From: an uncultured Chitinophagaceae bacterium
GTDB lineage: Bacteria > Bacteroidota > Bacteroidia > Chitinophagales > Chitinophagaceae
NCBI GenBank assembly: GCA_937862815.1
Contig: CALMED010000002.1
Coordinates: 434,001 to 498,000, forward strand
Length of the DNA: 64,000 bases
Direction of reading: 5' to 3'
Shown one piece after another: positions 17,047 through 26,580 of this stretch (position 1 is its first letter; every line of letters starts with the position of its first letter). The position numbers and the translations under genes are program-made. The notes below the pieces were generated by a model. It did not search any database, was not told where the DNA came from, and saw only the letters and a list, made by a program, of their open reading frames with translations.

Positions 17047-18588
17047 TTAGCCCGCCCATCCTTCCCGGTCCAGGCTCCGGTATTGAATGGCTTCTGCCAG
17101 GTGTTCTACTTTTATCGTTTCACTCCCCTCCAGGTCGGCGATGGTGCGGCTCACTTTCAGGATGCGGTCGTAAGCCCGTGCCGAGAGGTTGAGTTTATCC
17201 ATGGCTGTTTTGAGCAGGGTTTGCCCGGCAGTGGAGAGGGCACACACTTCTTTCAGCAGCCGGCTGTTCATCTGTGCATTTCCGTAGATGCCCTCTTCGT
17301 CACGGAACCGTTCGGTCTGCCGCTCACGGGCGGCGATCACACGTTCCCGGATGGCAGCGCTGCATTCGCCGGATTCAGGTTTCGACAGTTCACGAAAAGC
17401 CACGGGCGTTACTTCCACGTGCAGGTCAATACGGTCGAGCAGCGGACCGGAAACTTTATTGAGGTATCTCTGCACGGCCACCGGTGCACAGGTGCACTCT
17501 TTTTCGGGGTGGTTGTAGAAGCCGCAGGGGCAGGGGTTCATGGAGGCCACCAGCATGAAGGAGGCCGGGAAGTCGAGCGCAATCCGTGCCCGTGAAATGG
17601 TGACCCGCCGTTCTTCCATGGGCTGGCGCATCACTTCCAGCACGGTGCGTTTGAATTCCGGCAGTTCATCCAGGAACAGCACCCCATTGTGCGCCAGTGA
17701 GATCTCGCCAGGCTGGGGGTGCGTACCTCCGCCTACCAGCGCCGCATCACTGATTGTATGGTGGGGCGACCGGAAGGGTCGTTTGGAAATAAGGGTGGCT
17801 TCTGCCGGCAGTTTTCCGGCCACGCTGTGAATCTTAGTGGTTTCAAGGGCTTCCTGCAGGCTCAGGGGCGGCAGTATGGTGGGCAGGCGCTTGGCGAGCA
17901 TCGTTTTACCGGCGCCGGGCGGACCAATAAGGATGGCATTATGACTGCCGGCAGCGGCAATCTCCAGGGCCCGCTTGATGTTGTGCTGCCCCTTTACGTC
18001 GCTGAAATCAAAATCGAAATCGTATTGCCCCTGGAAAAACTCTTCCCGGGCATTTACCTGCACCGGCTGGAGGGTGGCTTCGTCTTTCAGAAAAGCGATC
18101 ACCTCCCGGATGTGATCCACGCCAAAGACCTGCAGGTTGTTCACGATGCCGGCTTCCCGGGCGTTGGCCCGCGGTACAATGAGGCCGCGGAACTGTTCCT
18201 TCCGCGCCTGGATGGCAATGGGCAGGGCCCCCTTGATGGGCAGGATGCTGCCGTCGAGCCCCAACTCGCCCATAATAACGTAGTCGGTTAACCGATCGGT
18301 CTGGTCGAGTTGATCGGTGGCGCCCAGGATGCCCAGGGCGATGGGCAGGTCAAAGGCCGTACCGGTTTTGCGGATATCGGCCGGGGCCAGGTTTACAATC
18401 ACTTTCGTACGGGGATAATAATAACCGGTGCTTTTCAACGCGCTTTCAATGCGCTGCTCGCTTTCTTTTACGGCGTTGTCGGGCAGTCCCACGAGGTAAA
18501 AGTATTTTCCGCCCGTTACATAAGCTTCCACGGTGATGGTGATGGCATTCACACCATAGACGGCGCTTCCAAAGGTTTTAACCAGCAT
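17047..18588 (-). CDS. YifB/ComM family magnesium-chelatase-like AAA+ ATPase
   Basis: A 513-residue protein with the three-part YifB plan: an N-terminal Lon-like domain starting MLVKTFGSAVYGVNAITITVE, a magnesium-chelatase AAA+ domain with Walker A GPPGAGKTML near residue 220 and a Cys-containing MNPCPCGFYNHPEKEC segment, and a C-terminal helical domain. In transformable bacteria ComM is a helicase that helps branch migration during DNA integration. It is the last gene of a minus-strand run that starts with pyrC at 23931. A ComEA-like gene at 48548 also hints at DNA uptake. Confidence 0.92.
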   Translation of the reverse strand: MLVKTFGSAVYGVNAITITVEAYVTGGKYFYLVGLPDNAVKESEQRIESALKSTGYYYPRTKVIVNLAPADIRKTGTAFDLPIALGILGATDQLDQTDRLTDYVIMGELGLDGSILPIKGALPIAIQARKEQFRGLIVPRANAREAGIVNNLQVFGVDHIREVIAFLKDEATLQPVQVNAREEFFQGQYDFDFDFSDVKGQHNIKRALEIAAAGSHNAILIGPPGAGKTMLAKRLPTILPPLSLQEALETTKIHSVAGKLPAEATLISKRPFRSPHHTISDAALVGGGTHPQPGEISLAHNGVLFLDELPEFKRTVLEVMRQPMEERRVTISRARIALDFPASFMLVASMNPCPCGFYNHPEKECTCAPVAVQRYLNKVSGPLLDRIDLHVEVTPVAFRELSKPESGECSAAIRERVIAARERQTERFRDEEGIYGNAQMNSRLLKEVCALSTAGQTLLKTAMDKLNLSARAYDRILKVSRTIADLEGSETIKVEHLAEAIQYRSLDREGWAG

Positions 18589-18628
18589 ACAGATGTCATT
18601 TGGATGAGAAAAGAAATGGATGCTCTTT

Positions 18629-19969
18629 TCAGAGCAGGGCTAACACTTCCCGGACGGCCCGTTCGCCGCTGCGGACGGCGCCTTCCATGTAACCATTCCA
18701 TACCGGACTGGTTTCGGTGCCGGCCCAGTGAATGTGACCGCAGGGCGTGCGGAGGGCTTCCCCGGTGGCGGTGAGGGTACCGGGTGGCATCAGCCCGGCA
18801 TAACAACCCAGCGCCCAGGGTTCTGTCTCGAAGCTTTTATCGGTATAGTACTCGCAATCCAGGGCTGCCGGACCCGCGAACCGGGAAAAACACTCCAGTA
18901 CCAGTTGCTGCCGCTGCCGGGGATACAGTTCCAGCAGCTCCCGGGCCCTGGAGGCCAGCACAAACCCCACCAGTACCCCTTTGCAGGCATTGGGCGGGGA
19001 ACAGTCGAAGATGAGCGACACGGTTTCGCCCGGAAGGGCGCACATGCCGTTGAGTCGCTTTTTCCGCCAGAAGGGTTCGTTGTACACCGCAAAACATTTC
19101 ATTACACTTCCCATGAATTGTTCCTGCTGCAGTTGAACCCGCCGGGCCGGCAGGGGCTGCTCAAAATGAATCTTGTTCACGACCGGCGGGGGAACGGCTA
19201 CAATCAATTTACGGGCTTTGAACGTAAATCCTGCTCCGTTGACGGTTACGCCATCTGCGTCCTGCGCTATGCCTGTAACCGCCGATCGAATCCGGAGATC
19301 ATCATAGAGCATCAACTGCAGGGATTCAGACAATCGCCCGGCCCCGTGCAGAAAACGGTCCTGCTGGGCTCCGCCCCGCATCTCCATCAGTGATTCCATC
19401 CCGCCGCCGCTGTGGATGTAAAAGAGGCTGTGCAGCAGGGATACCTCATCGGGATGGGCGGCAAAAATGGCTTCAAAAGCCAGTTGGAACAGGGTGCGTG
19501 CCTTTTCATTGGGCAGGTTCGCCCGTATCCATTCGCCGGCGGTCTGTGTATCCCAGGCAAATGCTTCCGGGGCGGCCCAGGGTTGTTCCAGCGGCACCTG
19601 CCGGGCCCGTGCGTTGATCCGTTTCAGACCGCGGTGCAGTTGCCACAGTGATAACAGGGGCAGGGGCGGGATCAGTCCTTTGTAATGACGGAGTTTTTTG
19701 TTGAGGTACAGGCTGCTCCTGCCGGTGTGGTAGGAGGGGATGAGCCGTACGTCCATTTCCCGGCAGAGTTGGTAGATGCGGTCCTGACCCGGACCGATCC
19801 ACTGGGCGCCGAGGTCGAGCTTCGTATCTTCCTGGTACCTTTCGGTAATCACGCGCCCACCGGTGTGGGTTTTGGCTTCGAGCAGGAGAAGTTTTTTACC
19901 GGCCAGCCGGAGTTGGCGGGCCGCTGTCAGGCCGGCAAGACCGCCGCCGACGACGATGCAATCGTACAT
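18629..19969 (-). CDS. Flavin-containing amine oxidase family protein
   Basis: A 446-residue FAD enzyme. The dinucleotide-binding motif VVGGGLAGLTAARQL is at residues 6-20, followed by LLEAKTHTGGRV, the substrate-domain segment DLGAQWIGPGQDR, and the C-terminal FAD motif WAGTETSPVWNGYMEGAVRSG. These match monoamine-oxidase-like enzymes, which oxidise amines to imines with hydrogen peroxide release; the actual substrate is unknown. It has no obvious signal peptide. It lies 40 bases upstream of yifB and 54 downstream of the nitrilase-like gene, in a same-strand run. Confidence 0.88.
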   Translation of the reverse strand: MYDCIVVGGGLAGLTAARQLRLAGKKLLLLEAKTHTGGRVITERYQEDTKLDLGAQWIGPGQDRIYQLCREMDVRLIPSYHTGRSSLYLNKKLRHYKGLIPPLPLLSLWQLHRGLKRINARARQVPLEQPWAAPEAFAWDTQTAGEWIRANLPNEKARTLFQLAFEAIFAAHPDEVSLLHSLFYIHSGGGMESLMEMRGGAQQDRFLHGAGRLSESLQLMLYDDLRIRSAVTGIAQDADGVTVNGAGFTFKARKLIVAVPPPVVNKIHFEQPLPARRVQLQQEQFMGSVMKCFAVYNEPFWRKKRLNGMCALPGETVSLIFDCSPPNACKGVLVGFVLASRARELLELYPRQRQQLVLECFSRFAGPAALDCEYYTDKSFETEPWALGCYAGLMPPGTLTATGEALRTPCGHIHWAGTETSPVWNGYMEGAVRSGERAVREVLALL

Positions 19970-20023
19970 GGTGTTTTCGTTTCGTCAATAATAGGTGTTG
20001 CAGGTTCCGGCAGCTGCCGGTTG

Positions 20024-21184
20024 TTAGTTCAAATATACTGTAATTATCCGTCCCCGTGCAAGGGCCGGCGGAAGTTCCTGCAGCGAATCGATCTGCAGCA
20101 CCAGAGCCCGCCCTTCCGGGCGCAGTTCCCACAGATTACCGGTGAAGAAAACGTTCAATCCCTGGTGGATGTTGCTACGCGGTGCCCGTGTACCCATGCT
20201 GTATTTTTCCCAGGCCACTCCTTCCGGTATGCGCCCGGGATCAGTGGGATCCACATCCGCCGGCGCGGCGAAGCCGCTGTAGCCCTTCCAGGGTGCCATC
20301 CACACACTGTCGGTGCCGGCCAGCGAGGGCACCACCACGAAGTCGGCTTGCTGTTGCAGCCGCAGGTAGGCATCCGGGTACCAGCTGTCGGCACAAATGA
20401 GCACCCCCATTCGCCCGGCAGGGGTGCGGAAGACCGGTGCCGCTCCCGGCGGTGCGGCGGCAGTGAATGCCTGTTCTTCTGCCGTGGGATACATTTTTTT
20501 CACCAGCGGGGGAAGGATGCATCCCTCGGGTCCAAATACGGCGGTGGTATTGTAGAGCGGGCTTCCGCTGCGGATTCGCAGATCGCCGGCAGTATCCAGC
20601 CAGGCATCGGGCAACACAATGGAGCCGGCTACAATTGTGCACCGGTAGTCGCGGGCCAGCCGCGAAAACAGGGATTGGTACTGCCGGGCCATCCGTTTCG
20701 CTTTCAGTGAAAAGAGGGCATATTGCATCGGATCGGGGGCGGGGGCTTTCCACCAGTGCCACGCAAAGGCAGGGAGGTTGGATGCAATCAGCGTGCGCAT
20801 GGCTGTTTGGAGGTCGGCCGCCTGGTACAAATTGGTTTTTTCGTTGGTGGTCACCAGCCAGGTGCCCGTGTATTCGGGCAGCACCACCACGGCATCGGGC
20901 GGCAGCATGTCTTCACGCCGCAGCTGGTCGAAGTAAAAACGCAGGGTGGTTTCCAGGTTGTACACCGTGGAATAACTGTACGAAGTGAGGTAGGGCTGTA
21001 TGCCGATCAGGCGGCCTTTGCCCGCGTCGGTACCCAGGCGGATGTGTTCGAACTGTGCCTTGCTCATTGGGGGTGCCGACCAACCGTACACCTGTTCCCG
21101 GGCGCGGCCGGTCCAGGCCCAGCTGAAATAAACGGCCAGGAGGGTCAGCAGTACCACCGCCAGGAGCAGGAACATTCTTTTCAT
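20024..21184 (-). CDS. Membrane-anchored nitrilase-superfamily hydrolase
   Basis: A 386-residue carbon-nitrogen hydrolase. The catalytic triad is visible: Glu in VVLPEYTG, Lys in LPPLVKKMYP and Cys in GVLICADSWYP. Unlike soluble nitrilases it has an N-terminal hydrophobic segment (MFLLLAVVLLTLLAVYFSW), so it is anchored with the catalytic domain outside the cytoplasm, as in the C-terminal half of apolipoprotein N-acyltransferase, but without that enzyme's other membrane helices. ATG 21184 is chosen at MKRMFLLL. The substrate, probably an amide, is unknown. The neighbours are a MutS-like ATPase and an amine oxidase. Confidence 0.82.
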   Translation of the reverse strand: MKRMFLLLAVVLLTLLAVYFSWAWTGRAREQVYGWSAPPMSKAQFEHIRLGTDAGKGRLIGIQPYLTSYSYSTVYNLETTLRFYFDQLRREDMLPPDAVVVLPEYTGTWLVTTNEKTNLYQAADLQTAMRTLIASNLPAFAWHWWKAPAPDPMQYALFSLKAKRMARQYQSLFSRLARDYRCTIVAGSIVLPDAWLDTAGDLRIRSGSPLYNTTAVFGPEGCILPPLVKKMYPTAEEQAFTAAAPPGAAPVFRTPAGRMGVLICADSWYPDAYLRLQQQADFVVVPSLAGTDSVWMAPWKGYSGFAAPADVDPTDPGRIPEGVAWEKYSMGTRAPRSNIHQGLNVFFTGNLWELRPEGRALVLQIDSLQELPPALARGRIITVYLN

Positions 21185-21229
21185 GTCAGCCAAGTTACAG
21201 GAAAAGAAAGCGGTAGTGCTCACCGCACA

Positions 21230-22573
21230 TCACTTCCTTTCGCCGGTTGGGTCATCTCCCAGCTGCTGCAGGAGTTCCACCACTTTTTCCCGTTTGAGAA
21301 TAAGGTAGCCAAAGCGGTCGCTGCTGATGCCTTCCTTCAGCTGGTAGCTGAACTGCAGCTGCTCATTATCGGCGGTGGTTTCAAAATACCGGAAGGCGAT
21401 GTTGGGATACACGTTCAGTTCTTCGCCTATTTCGTACAGATGCGTGGAGAGGATGAAGAGAGAGTTTTTGATCCGGAGCAGACCTTTGATGACGGTGGTG
21501 CTGCAGACCATGGCATCCTGGATATTGGTGCCTTTAAAGAGTTCGTCAATCAGCACCAGCCATTTGCGGCCGTCATTGATTTTGAGTACGGTGTTTTTAA
21601 TGCGTTGCACTTCGTTGAAAAAGTAACTCTCTCCTTTTACGATGTTATCCTGCACCTGTATGTTGCTGAGCAAACCGTTGAACAGGCTTAGTTGCATGCG
21701 GGCAGCGGGCACCCCCATGCCCACATGGGCCAGGTACACGGCGCAGCCTACCGACTTGATGAAGGTGCTCTTGCCGGCCATATTGGCCCCGGTGAGGAAG
21801 AGGAAATTGGTGTGGGGGTCCAGCGTTACATCATAGGCCACCGGGTGTTCCAGCAGCAGGTGATACAGGCCCTCTGCCCGGATCACCGGTTCGGAGCTGT
21901 CCATCAGCTCCGGGAAGTGCAGGTTGTACTTCCGAACAGCCATGGCCATGCTGTACCAGGCATCGAGCTGGTGGTAGCAATCCAGCAGTTCCTGGGCCTG
22001 CTGTTTGAAGGAGAAGCGCAGATAATGTCCCAGGCGCAGCATGCGGGCCGGCGCCAGCAGTTTAGCTTTTGGGGTGGCGATGATCTCCTCCGGCACGCTG
22101 CCCCGCAGGCAACTGCGGATAACAGTGCGCAGGTGTTGCAGCCGTACAGATTCCTCCCGGCGGGCCAGGAGTAGCTCCAGCTGGTGCATGCCTTTGATGA
22201 AATCAATGCTGTGCACCACCGAAAAGCGGATCAGCGTGTAATCGGGGTTGTTGAGCCACCTGAAGGTGTATGCTGCCAGCGGATCATTGTGGTGCGGGAT
22301 GCGGTTAAAGGGGTACTCGTAATATTTCTGCACTACCTGCAGCGTGCCGTTGGTTATCTGCAGGGGCCATTCGTCCAGCACTTCCAGTAACTGCCGCAAC
22401 ACCTGCTGGGTTTCCTGCACCTGTTCCACGGTTTTGTGGGGATGCGTAAGCAGGTGTTGCAGTTGTTCACGCCCTCCGTGCGAGTGACAGAAATTGATCC
22501 GGTGCAGCAGGGAATACTCCTCTTCGCTGCTGAGGATGGAGAGGTCGTAATATGTGAGTTTGTCCAGTTCCAC
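21230..22573 (-). CDS. MutS-like ATPase lacking the mismatch-recognition domain
   Basis: A 447-residue protein holding only the core and ATPase domains of the MutS family. Walker A TGANMAGKSTF lies near residue 262, Walker B VLIDELFKGTN near 335, and STHLYEIGEEL follows. The N-terminal mismatch-binding Phe-x-Glu domain of MutS1 and the Smr domain of MutS2 are both missing, so it is not mismatch repair MutS. Such short forms are common in Bacteroidota and may act in recombination or restructuring of DNA; the function is not established. It starts 17 bases after pyrC, so the two are probably co-transcribed. Confidence 0.87.
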   Translation of the reverse strand: MELDKLTYYDLSILSSEEEYSLLHRINFCHSHGGREQLQHLLTHPHKTVEQVQETQQVLRQLLEVLDEWPLQITNGTLQVVQKYYEYPFNRIPHHNDPLAAYTFRWLNNPDYTLIRFSVVHSIDFIKGMHQLELLLARREESVRLQHLRTVIRSCLRGSVPEEIIATPKAKLLAPARMLRLGHYLRFSFKQQAQELLDCYHQLDAWYSMAMAVRKYNLHFPELMDSSEPVIRAEGLYHLLLEHPVAYDVTLDPHTNFLFLTGANMAGKSTFIKSVGCAVYLAHVGMGVPAARMQLSLFNGLLSNIQVQDNIVKGESYFFNEVQRIKNTVLKINDGRKWLVLIDELFKGTNIQDAMVCSTTVIKGLLRIKNSLFILSTHLYEIGEELNVYPNIAFRYFETTADNEQLQFSYQLKEGISSDRFGYLILKREKVVELLQQLGDDPTGERK

Positions 22574-22590
22574 AAAACAGGGAAGGCTTT

Positions 22591-23931
22591 TTACCGGTTA
22601 AACCGGAGGCGCATTCCTTGCCGGGATGCATCCACCCGGCCGTTTGCATAAACGGGATACCCGTTTACAAACGTGTGGGTAATGGTGGCGGGAAAGGTAA
22701 AGCCTTCCAGCGGACTCCAGCCGCATTGGTACAAAAGGTTCTCCTTAGTAACGGTGGAGGGTTGCTGCAGGTCCACCAGCACCAGGTCGGCATAGTACCC
22801 CTCCCGGATGTAACCGCGGTCGGCTATCCCGAAACAATCCGCCACGGCATGACTCATCTTTTCGGCAATCCGCTCCAGCGGGATTCGTCCTTCGCGGTGG
22901 TAGTGCAGCATCAGCAGCAGGGGGTGCTGCACCAGCGGGAGGCCGGCATGGGCCTGTTCGTAGGGGCCCTGTTTTTCTGCCCAGGTATGCGGGGCGTGAT
23001 CGGTGGCAATCACGTCAATGCGGTTGTCGAGCAGGGCCTGCCAGAGGGCTTCTTTGTTTTCGGACGCCTTGATGGCAGGATTGCACTTGATCTGGTACCC
23101 CAGCCGCTCGTAATCGTTGGCAGTAAAGTGCAGGTGATGCACGCACACTTCGCTGGTGATGCGTTTTTCTTTCAGCGGCATCATGTTGCCAAACAAATCC
23201 AGCTCTTTGGCGGTAGTGAGGTGCAGGATGTGCAGGCGGGTGTTGTACTGCCGGGCTATCTGGATGGCCATGAGAGAGGAGGCATAGCAGGCTTCCACAT
23301 CGCGTATAACGGGGTGATCGGCCGGGGTGAGTGTTTTTTCGCCTTTCAGGCGCTCGTAATTGGCATGTACGATCGCTTCACTTTCGCAGTGGGTGGCGAT
23401 CAGCAGTTCGCTTTCGCGAAACACTTTGTCGAGGGTGTTGAAATTATCCACCAGCATGTTGCCGGTGCTGGCCCCCATGAAGATTTTGATGCCACAGATG
23501 TCCTGCTTGTGTTTGTTGGCCTGCAGGGTGGCGTCGGCACTGGTGTTGCTGGTGCCCATGAAAAAGGAATAGTTGGCCGGCGATATGCGGGCGGCGATGC
23601 TGTATTTGTCTTCCAGCAGTTCGAGGTTAAGGGCGTTGGGGATGGTATTGGGCATCTCCATAAAGGACGTGACACCTCCCGCAACGGCAGCGGCCGATTC
23701 ACTGGCAATGGTGGCTTTGTGGGTGAGGCCGGGCTCACGGAAGTGCACCTGGTCGTCGATCACTCCGGGAAACAGGTACCGGCCGGCGGCTTCGATTTCC
23801 GTCACTGCGAAACGGGGACTGATCTGCGGGTCTATCCGTTCGATGCGTCCGTCTTTCAGCAACACATCGTTTACCGTAATGCTGCCTTCGTTTACAACGG
23901 AGCAGTTGCGTAAGAGGTAGGAAGGGGTCAT
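22591..23931 (-). CDS. pyrC: Dihydroorotase (amidohydrolase family)
   Basis: An enzyme of pyrimidine synthesis that closes carbamoyl-aspartate to dihydroorotate; 446 residues. Family motifs: GVIDDQVHFREPGLTHK near residue 58, GIKIFMGASTG with the lysine that is carbamoylated in homologues, IATHCESE, the His segment VCVHHLHF and the catalytic Asp in IATDHAPH. In the first motif the usual HxH metal pair reads QxH (DDQVHF), a variant I associate with Bacteroidota dihydroorotases, so it is probably still active. The start may be ATG 23931 or ATG 23937, six bases apart. It heads the minus-strand run down to yifB and is divergent from the outer-membrane protein at 24010. Confidence 0.88.
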   Translation of the reverse strand: MTPSYLLRNCSVVNEGSITVNDVLLKDGRIERIDPQISPRFAVTEIEAAGRYLFPGVIDDQVHFREPGLTHKATIASESAAAVAGGVTSFMEMPNTIPNALNLELLEDKYSIAARISPANYSFFMGTSNTSADATLQANKHKQDICGIKIFMGASTGNMLVDNFNTLDKVFRESELLIATHCESEAIVHANYERLKGEKTLTPADHPVIRDVEACYASSLMAIQIARQYNTRLHILHLTTAKELDLFGNMMPLKEKRITSEVCVHHLHFTANDYERLGYQIKCNPAIKASENKEALWQALLDNRIDVIATDHAPHTWAEKQGPYEQAHAGLPLVQHPLLLMLHYHREGRIPLERIAEKMSHAVADCFGIADRGYIREGYYADLVLVDLQQPSTVTKENLLYQCGWSPLEGFTFPATITHTFVNGYPVYANGRVDASRQGMRLRFNR

Positions 23932-24009
23932 GTGCATCTTTTTATGGTGGAGGTTGGCGGTTGTTCCTTATCCGGGGATCACTTATTTTTACCCATCAAA
24001 TACAACCGC

Positions 24010-25728
24010 ATGCAATTTACCAAAAGGAGCGTATGGTTTTTGTGCAGTATGCTCCCATTTTTTGCGGCCACTCAAAGTGTGCCGTTTATGCAGGGTTCCC
24101 GCTATCTGCATGTGACCGATCGGCTCGAAATCAAGACCGGAACCGTATCGGACCTGAATTTTACCGGCACCAGGCCCTACGACCGCCGTTATGTGGTGGA
24201 ATACCTGGGAGGCAAAGTGGATTCGATGCGCTCTGTAACCCCCCTGTTCTACAGCCGCGATACAGCGTTGCGCCTCAGCACGACCGATACCTACAACCTC
24301 AACAGTTTGTACCTGAACAACCAGGAATGGGTGCAGGGCGACCGGTCGGTCTTTGCCAGTAAGAAGCCGTTACTCCGAAATTTTTATACCACGCCTGCCC
24401 ACCTGCTGGCGCATTACGTGGAGGATTTTTTCATTGCCGTGGATCCCTTGCTGCAGTACCGCCAGTCGGCCGAGCTCAATAACACCGGCCAGAACATCTT
24501 CCTCAACCAGCGGGGATTGGCGGTGCGGGGTGCCATCGGCGGCAAAGTGGGTTTTGCTGCATCGGCCATGGATGTACAGGAGCGCGGTCCCTTGTTTTTC
24601 CAGGATTGGGTCGACAGCCTGCAGGCCGTGCCCGGCGGTAATTTTTATAAAGTGTTCAAGAAAACGGGTGTGGATTATATCGATGCCCGGGGTTCCTTTA
24701 CCTTCCGGGCAGCGAAGTACATTAACTTTCACGCGGGGTACGACCGCAATTTCATCGGCAATGGTTACCGCAGCCTGCTGCTGAGTGATTTTGCCGGCAA
24801 CAATCTGTTTGTAAAGATCAACACCCGCCTCTGGAAATTCAATTACCAGAACCTCTTCATGGAACTGCATGCCGGGGCAGCCAACAACAACACCAACAAC
24901 CTCGTTCCCCGCAAATACCTGACGATGCATCACCTGGGCATGAATCTAACACCCTGGCTCAACGTAGGGCTGTTTGAAGCGGTGGTATTCGGCCGGAAAG
25001 ACCGGTTCGAGTTCGGCTATATGAACCCCATCATTTTTTTCCGCAGTATTGAAGGCAACCTCGGCAGCCGCGACAATGCACTGGTAGGGACCGATTTCAA
25101 AGCCAATTTTCTGCAAAGCTTCCAGGTGTATGGACAATTGCTGCTCGATGAACTCAATATCTCCAAGTTGCGGCAGGACCGCAGCTGGTGGGGCAACAAG
25201 ACGGGGCTGCAGCTGGGGATGAAATATATAGATGTAGCCAATATCAGCAACCTGGATGCGCAGGTGGAATGGAACCGGGTGCGTCCGTTCACCTACGGGC
25301 ATTTTGATTCAGTCTCCAACTATTCTCATTACAACCAGCCCCTTGCTCATCCGTTGGGCGCCAATTTTAATGAGTGGTTGGTGGTGCTGCGTTACCAGCC
25401 CACCGGGCGCCTTAACCTGTCGGCACGGCTCATCTACTGGAAACAGGGGCAGGACAGTTCTTCCACCGGGCGGAACAGCGGCAGCAACATCTTCCGCCTG
25501 AGCGGCGATGGACGGAACTCTGAATTCGGCTACAATCTCTTAAACGGTCAGTTGGCAACCGGCGTTAATGCCGCGGCCCTGGCCAGTTACGAAATCAAGA
25601 ACAATATTTTTATTGACGGGCATGTTTTGCTGCGCCGCTTTCTCAAAGGCGCTGCCCCTGCACAAACCACCACACTCATCAGCCTGGGTGTGCGGATGAA
25701 TCTGTGGTACCGGGATTACGATTACTGA
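24010..25728 (+). CDS. Outer-membrane beta-barrel protein, RemB/Wzi-like
   Basis: A 572-residue protein with an N-terminal signal peptide (WFLCSMLPFFAATQS) and many amphipathic strands. Segments such as YINFHAGYDRNFIGNGYRS, LFMELHAG and FEFGYMNPIIFFRS resemble the large barrel family annotated as capsule assembly Wzi or gliding-motility protein RemB in Bacteroidota. ATG 24010 (MQFTKRS) is chosen because it begins the signal peptide; open frame continues upstream without family features. It would sit in the outer membrane and may anchor or secrete polysaccharide or support surface adhesins. No gliding operon is nearby, so the exact role is open. Confidence 0.72.
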   Translation: MQFTKRSVWFLCSMLPFFAATQSVPFMQGSRYLHVTDRLEIKTGTVSDLNFTGTRPYDRRYVVEYLGGKVDSMRSVTPLFYSRDTALRLSTTDTYNLNSLYLNNQEWVQGDRSVFASKKPLLRNFYTTPAHLLAHYVEDFFIAVDPLLQYRQSAELNNTGQNIFLNQRGLAVRGAIGGKVGFAASAMDVQERGPLFFQDWVDSLQAVPGGNFYKVFKKTGVDYIDARGSFTFRAAKYINFHAGYDRNFIGNGYRSLLLSDFAGNNLFVKINTRLWKFNYQNLFMELHAGAANNNTNNLVPRKYLTMHHLGMNLTPWLNVGLFEAVVFGRKDRFEFGYMNPIIFFRSIEGNLGSRDNALVGTDFKANFLQSFQVYGQLLLDELNISKLRQDRSWWGNKTGLQLGMKYIDVANISNLDAQVEWNRVRPFTYGHFDSVSNYSHYNQPLAHPLGANFNEWLVVLRYQPTGRLNLSARLIYWKQGQDSSSTGRNSGSNIFRLSGDGRNSEFGYNLLNGQLATGVNAAALASYEIKNNIFIDGHVLLRRFLKGAAPAQTTTLISLGVRMNLWYRDYDY

Positions 25729-25836
25729 TAAAAGCCGGAGCGCTGGATATTGGTTGAATTTCTTCCGTGAAGTTGCGGTTACCTGCATGCCGGCACGGCT
25801 GTCATCCAACAGCCATCATCTCTTTTTCCAGGGCTG

Positions 25837-26580
25837 TTATCCTTCGAGATGTATGCTGAATACGATCATACGCGCCTGCATACGGTCGAGTACATTGGAA
25901 TAGATGAGGTTCGGATCGCGGCTGTGCACATTGCGGAAGGTATTGCTGAGCTTGATCTCCGGGCTCAGGATGAAGCTTGGAAAATAAAAATGAAAGCCCA
26001 GTCCGGCCTCGTAGCCAAACGACCCTTTTACAAGTTTCACGAGGTCTTCGGCCCGGCGACGCTGGCTGTTGCTGGCCAGGTCGTATTCGTATTTACCGCC
26101 ACCCAGCAGGTACACCCGGAAGTTGCCGATGCGGTCGCTGCTGAATTTCAACTGCACAGGCATGCTCCAGTAGATGCTTTCAATGAGTTTTTCCTGTTCG
26201 GGTTTATCACCGCTCTGCGGGTACTTGAGGTTGTATACCAGGCTGCGGTTGGCGAATATGAGGTGGGGATTGAAGCGGGCCTCGAGGTGGTTTACAAGGC
26301 GCAGCGTACCCAGCAGGCCCAGGCCAAATCCGCCCCGGGCCACCGGGTTCACGAAGTTGACGCTGTCATTGCTCAGAAACTGTGGGTGGTGCAGGGCATG
26401 AAAGCGGGCGCTGTTGCCGCTGAGGGTAATGCCGAAATAATAGGGCTTGTTCTCGTGATCGGGCAGGTTAATTTCCCGTTGTGCCTGCACGTTTTGAGCG
26501 GCAGATGCCAGGAGTAACACCAACAGCGTTATTTGTCGCCGGTATAGATGCTGCAGATGCCAAATGTGAGTGCCTTGCAT
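25837..26580 (-). CDS. porT: PorT, type IX secretion system outer-membrane component
   Basis: A 247-residue beta-barrel protein with a signal peptide ending near NVQAQ (residue 34). The segments KPYYFGITLSGNSARF, RFNPHLIFANRSL and SMPVQLKFSSDRIGNFRVYLLGGGKYEYDL match PorT, needed for type IX secretion and gliding-type surface export. The gene begins inside the 3' end of ubiE, with a 52-base overlap; a ubiE-porT pair is a common arrangement in Bacteroidota, which supports the name. No in-frame ATG occurs between this start and the signal peptide. A second T9SS gene, porX, lies at 45627. Confidence 0.85.
   Translation of the reverse strand: MQGTHIWHLQHLYRRQITLLVLLLASAAQNVQAQREINLPDHENKPYYFGITLSGNSARFHALHHPQFLSNDSVNFVNPVARGGFGLGLLGTLRLVNHLEARFNPHLIFANRSLVYNLKYPQSGDKPEQEKLIESIYWSMPVQLKFSSDRIGNFRVYLLGGGKYEYDLASNSQRRRAEDLVKLVKGSFGYEAGLGFHFYFPSFILSPEIKLSNTFRNVHSRDPNLIYSNVLDRMQARMIVFSIHLEG

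Noticed and set aside
22618..23913. Open frame of 431 codons on the plus strand
   Set aside because: It is the complement of pyrC, with no recognisable domain.
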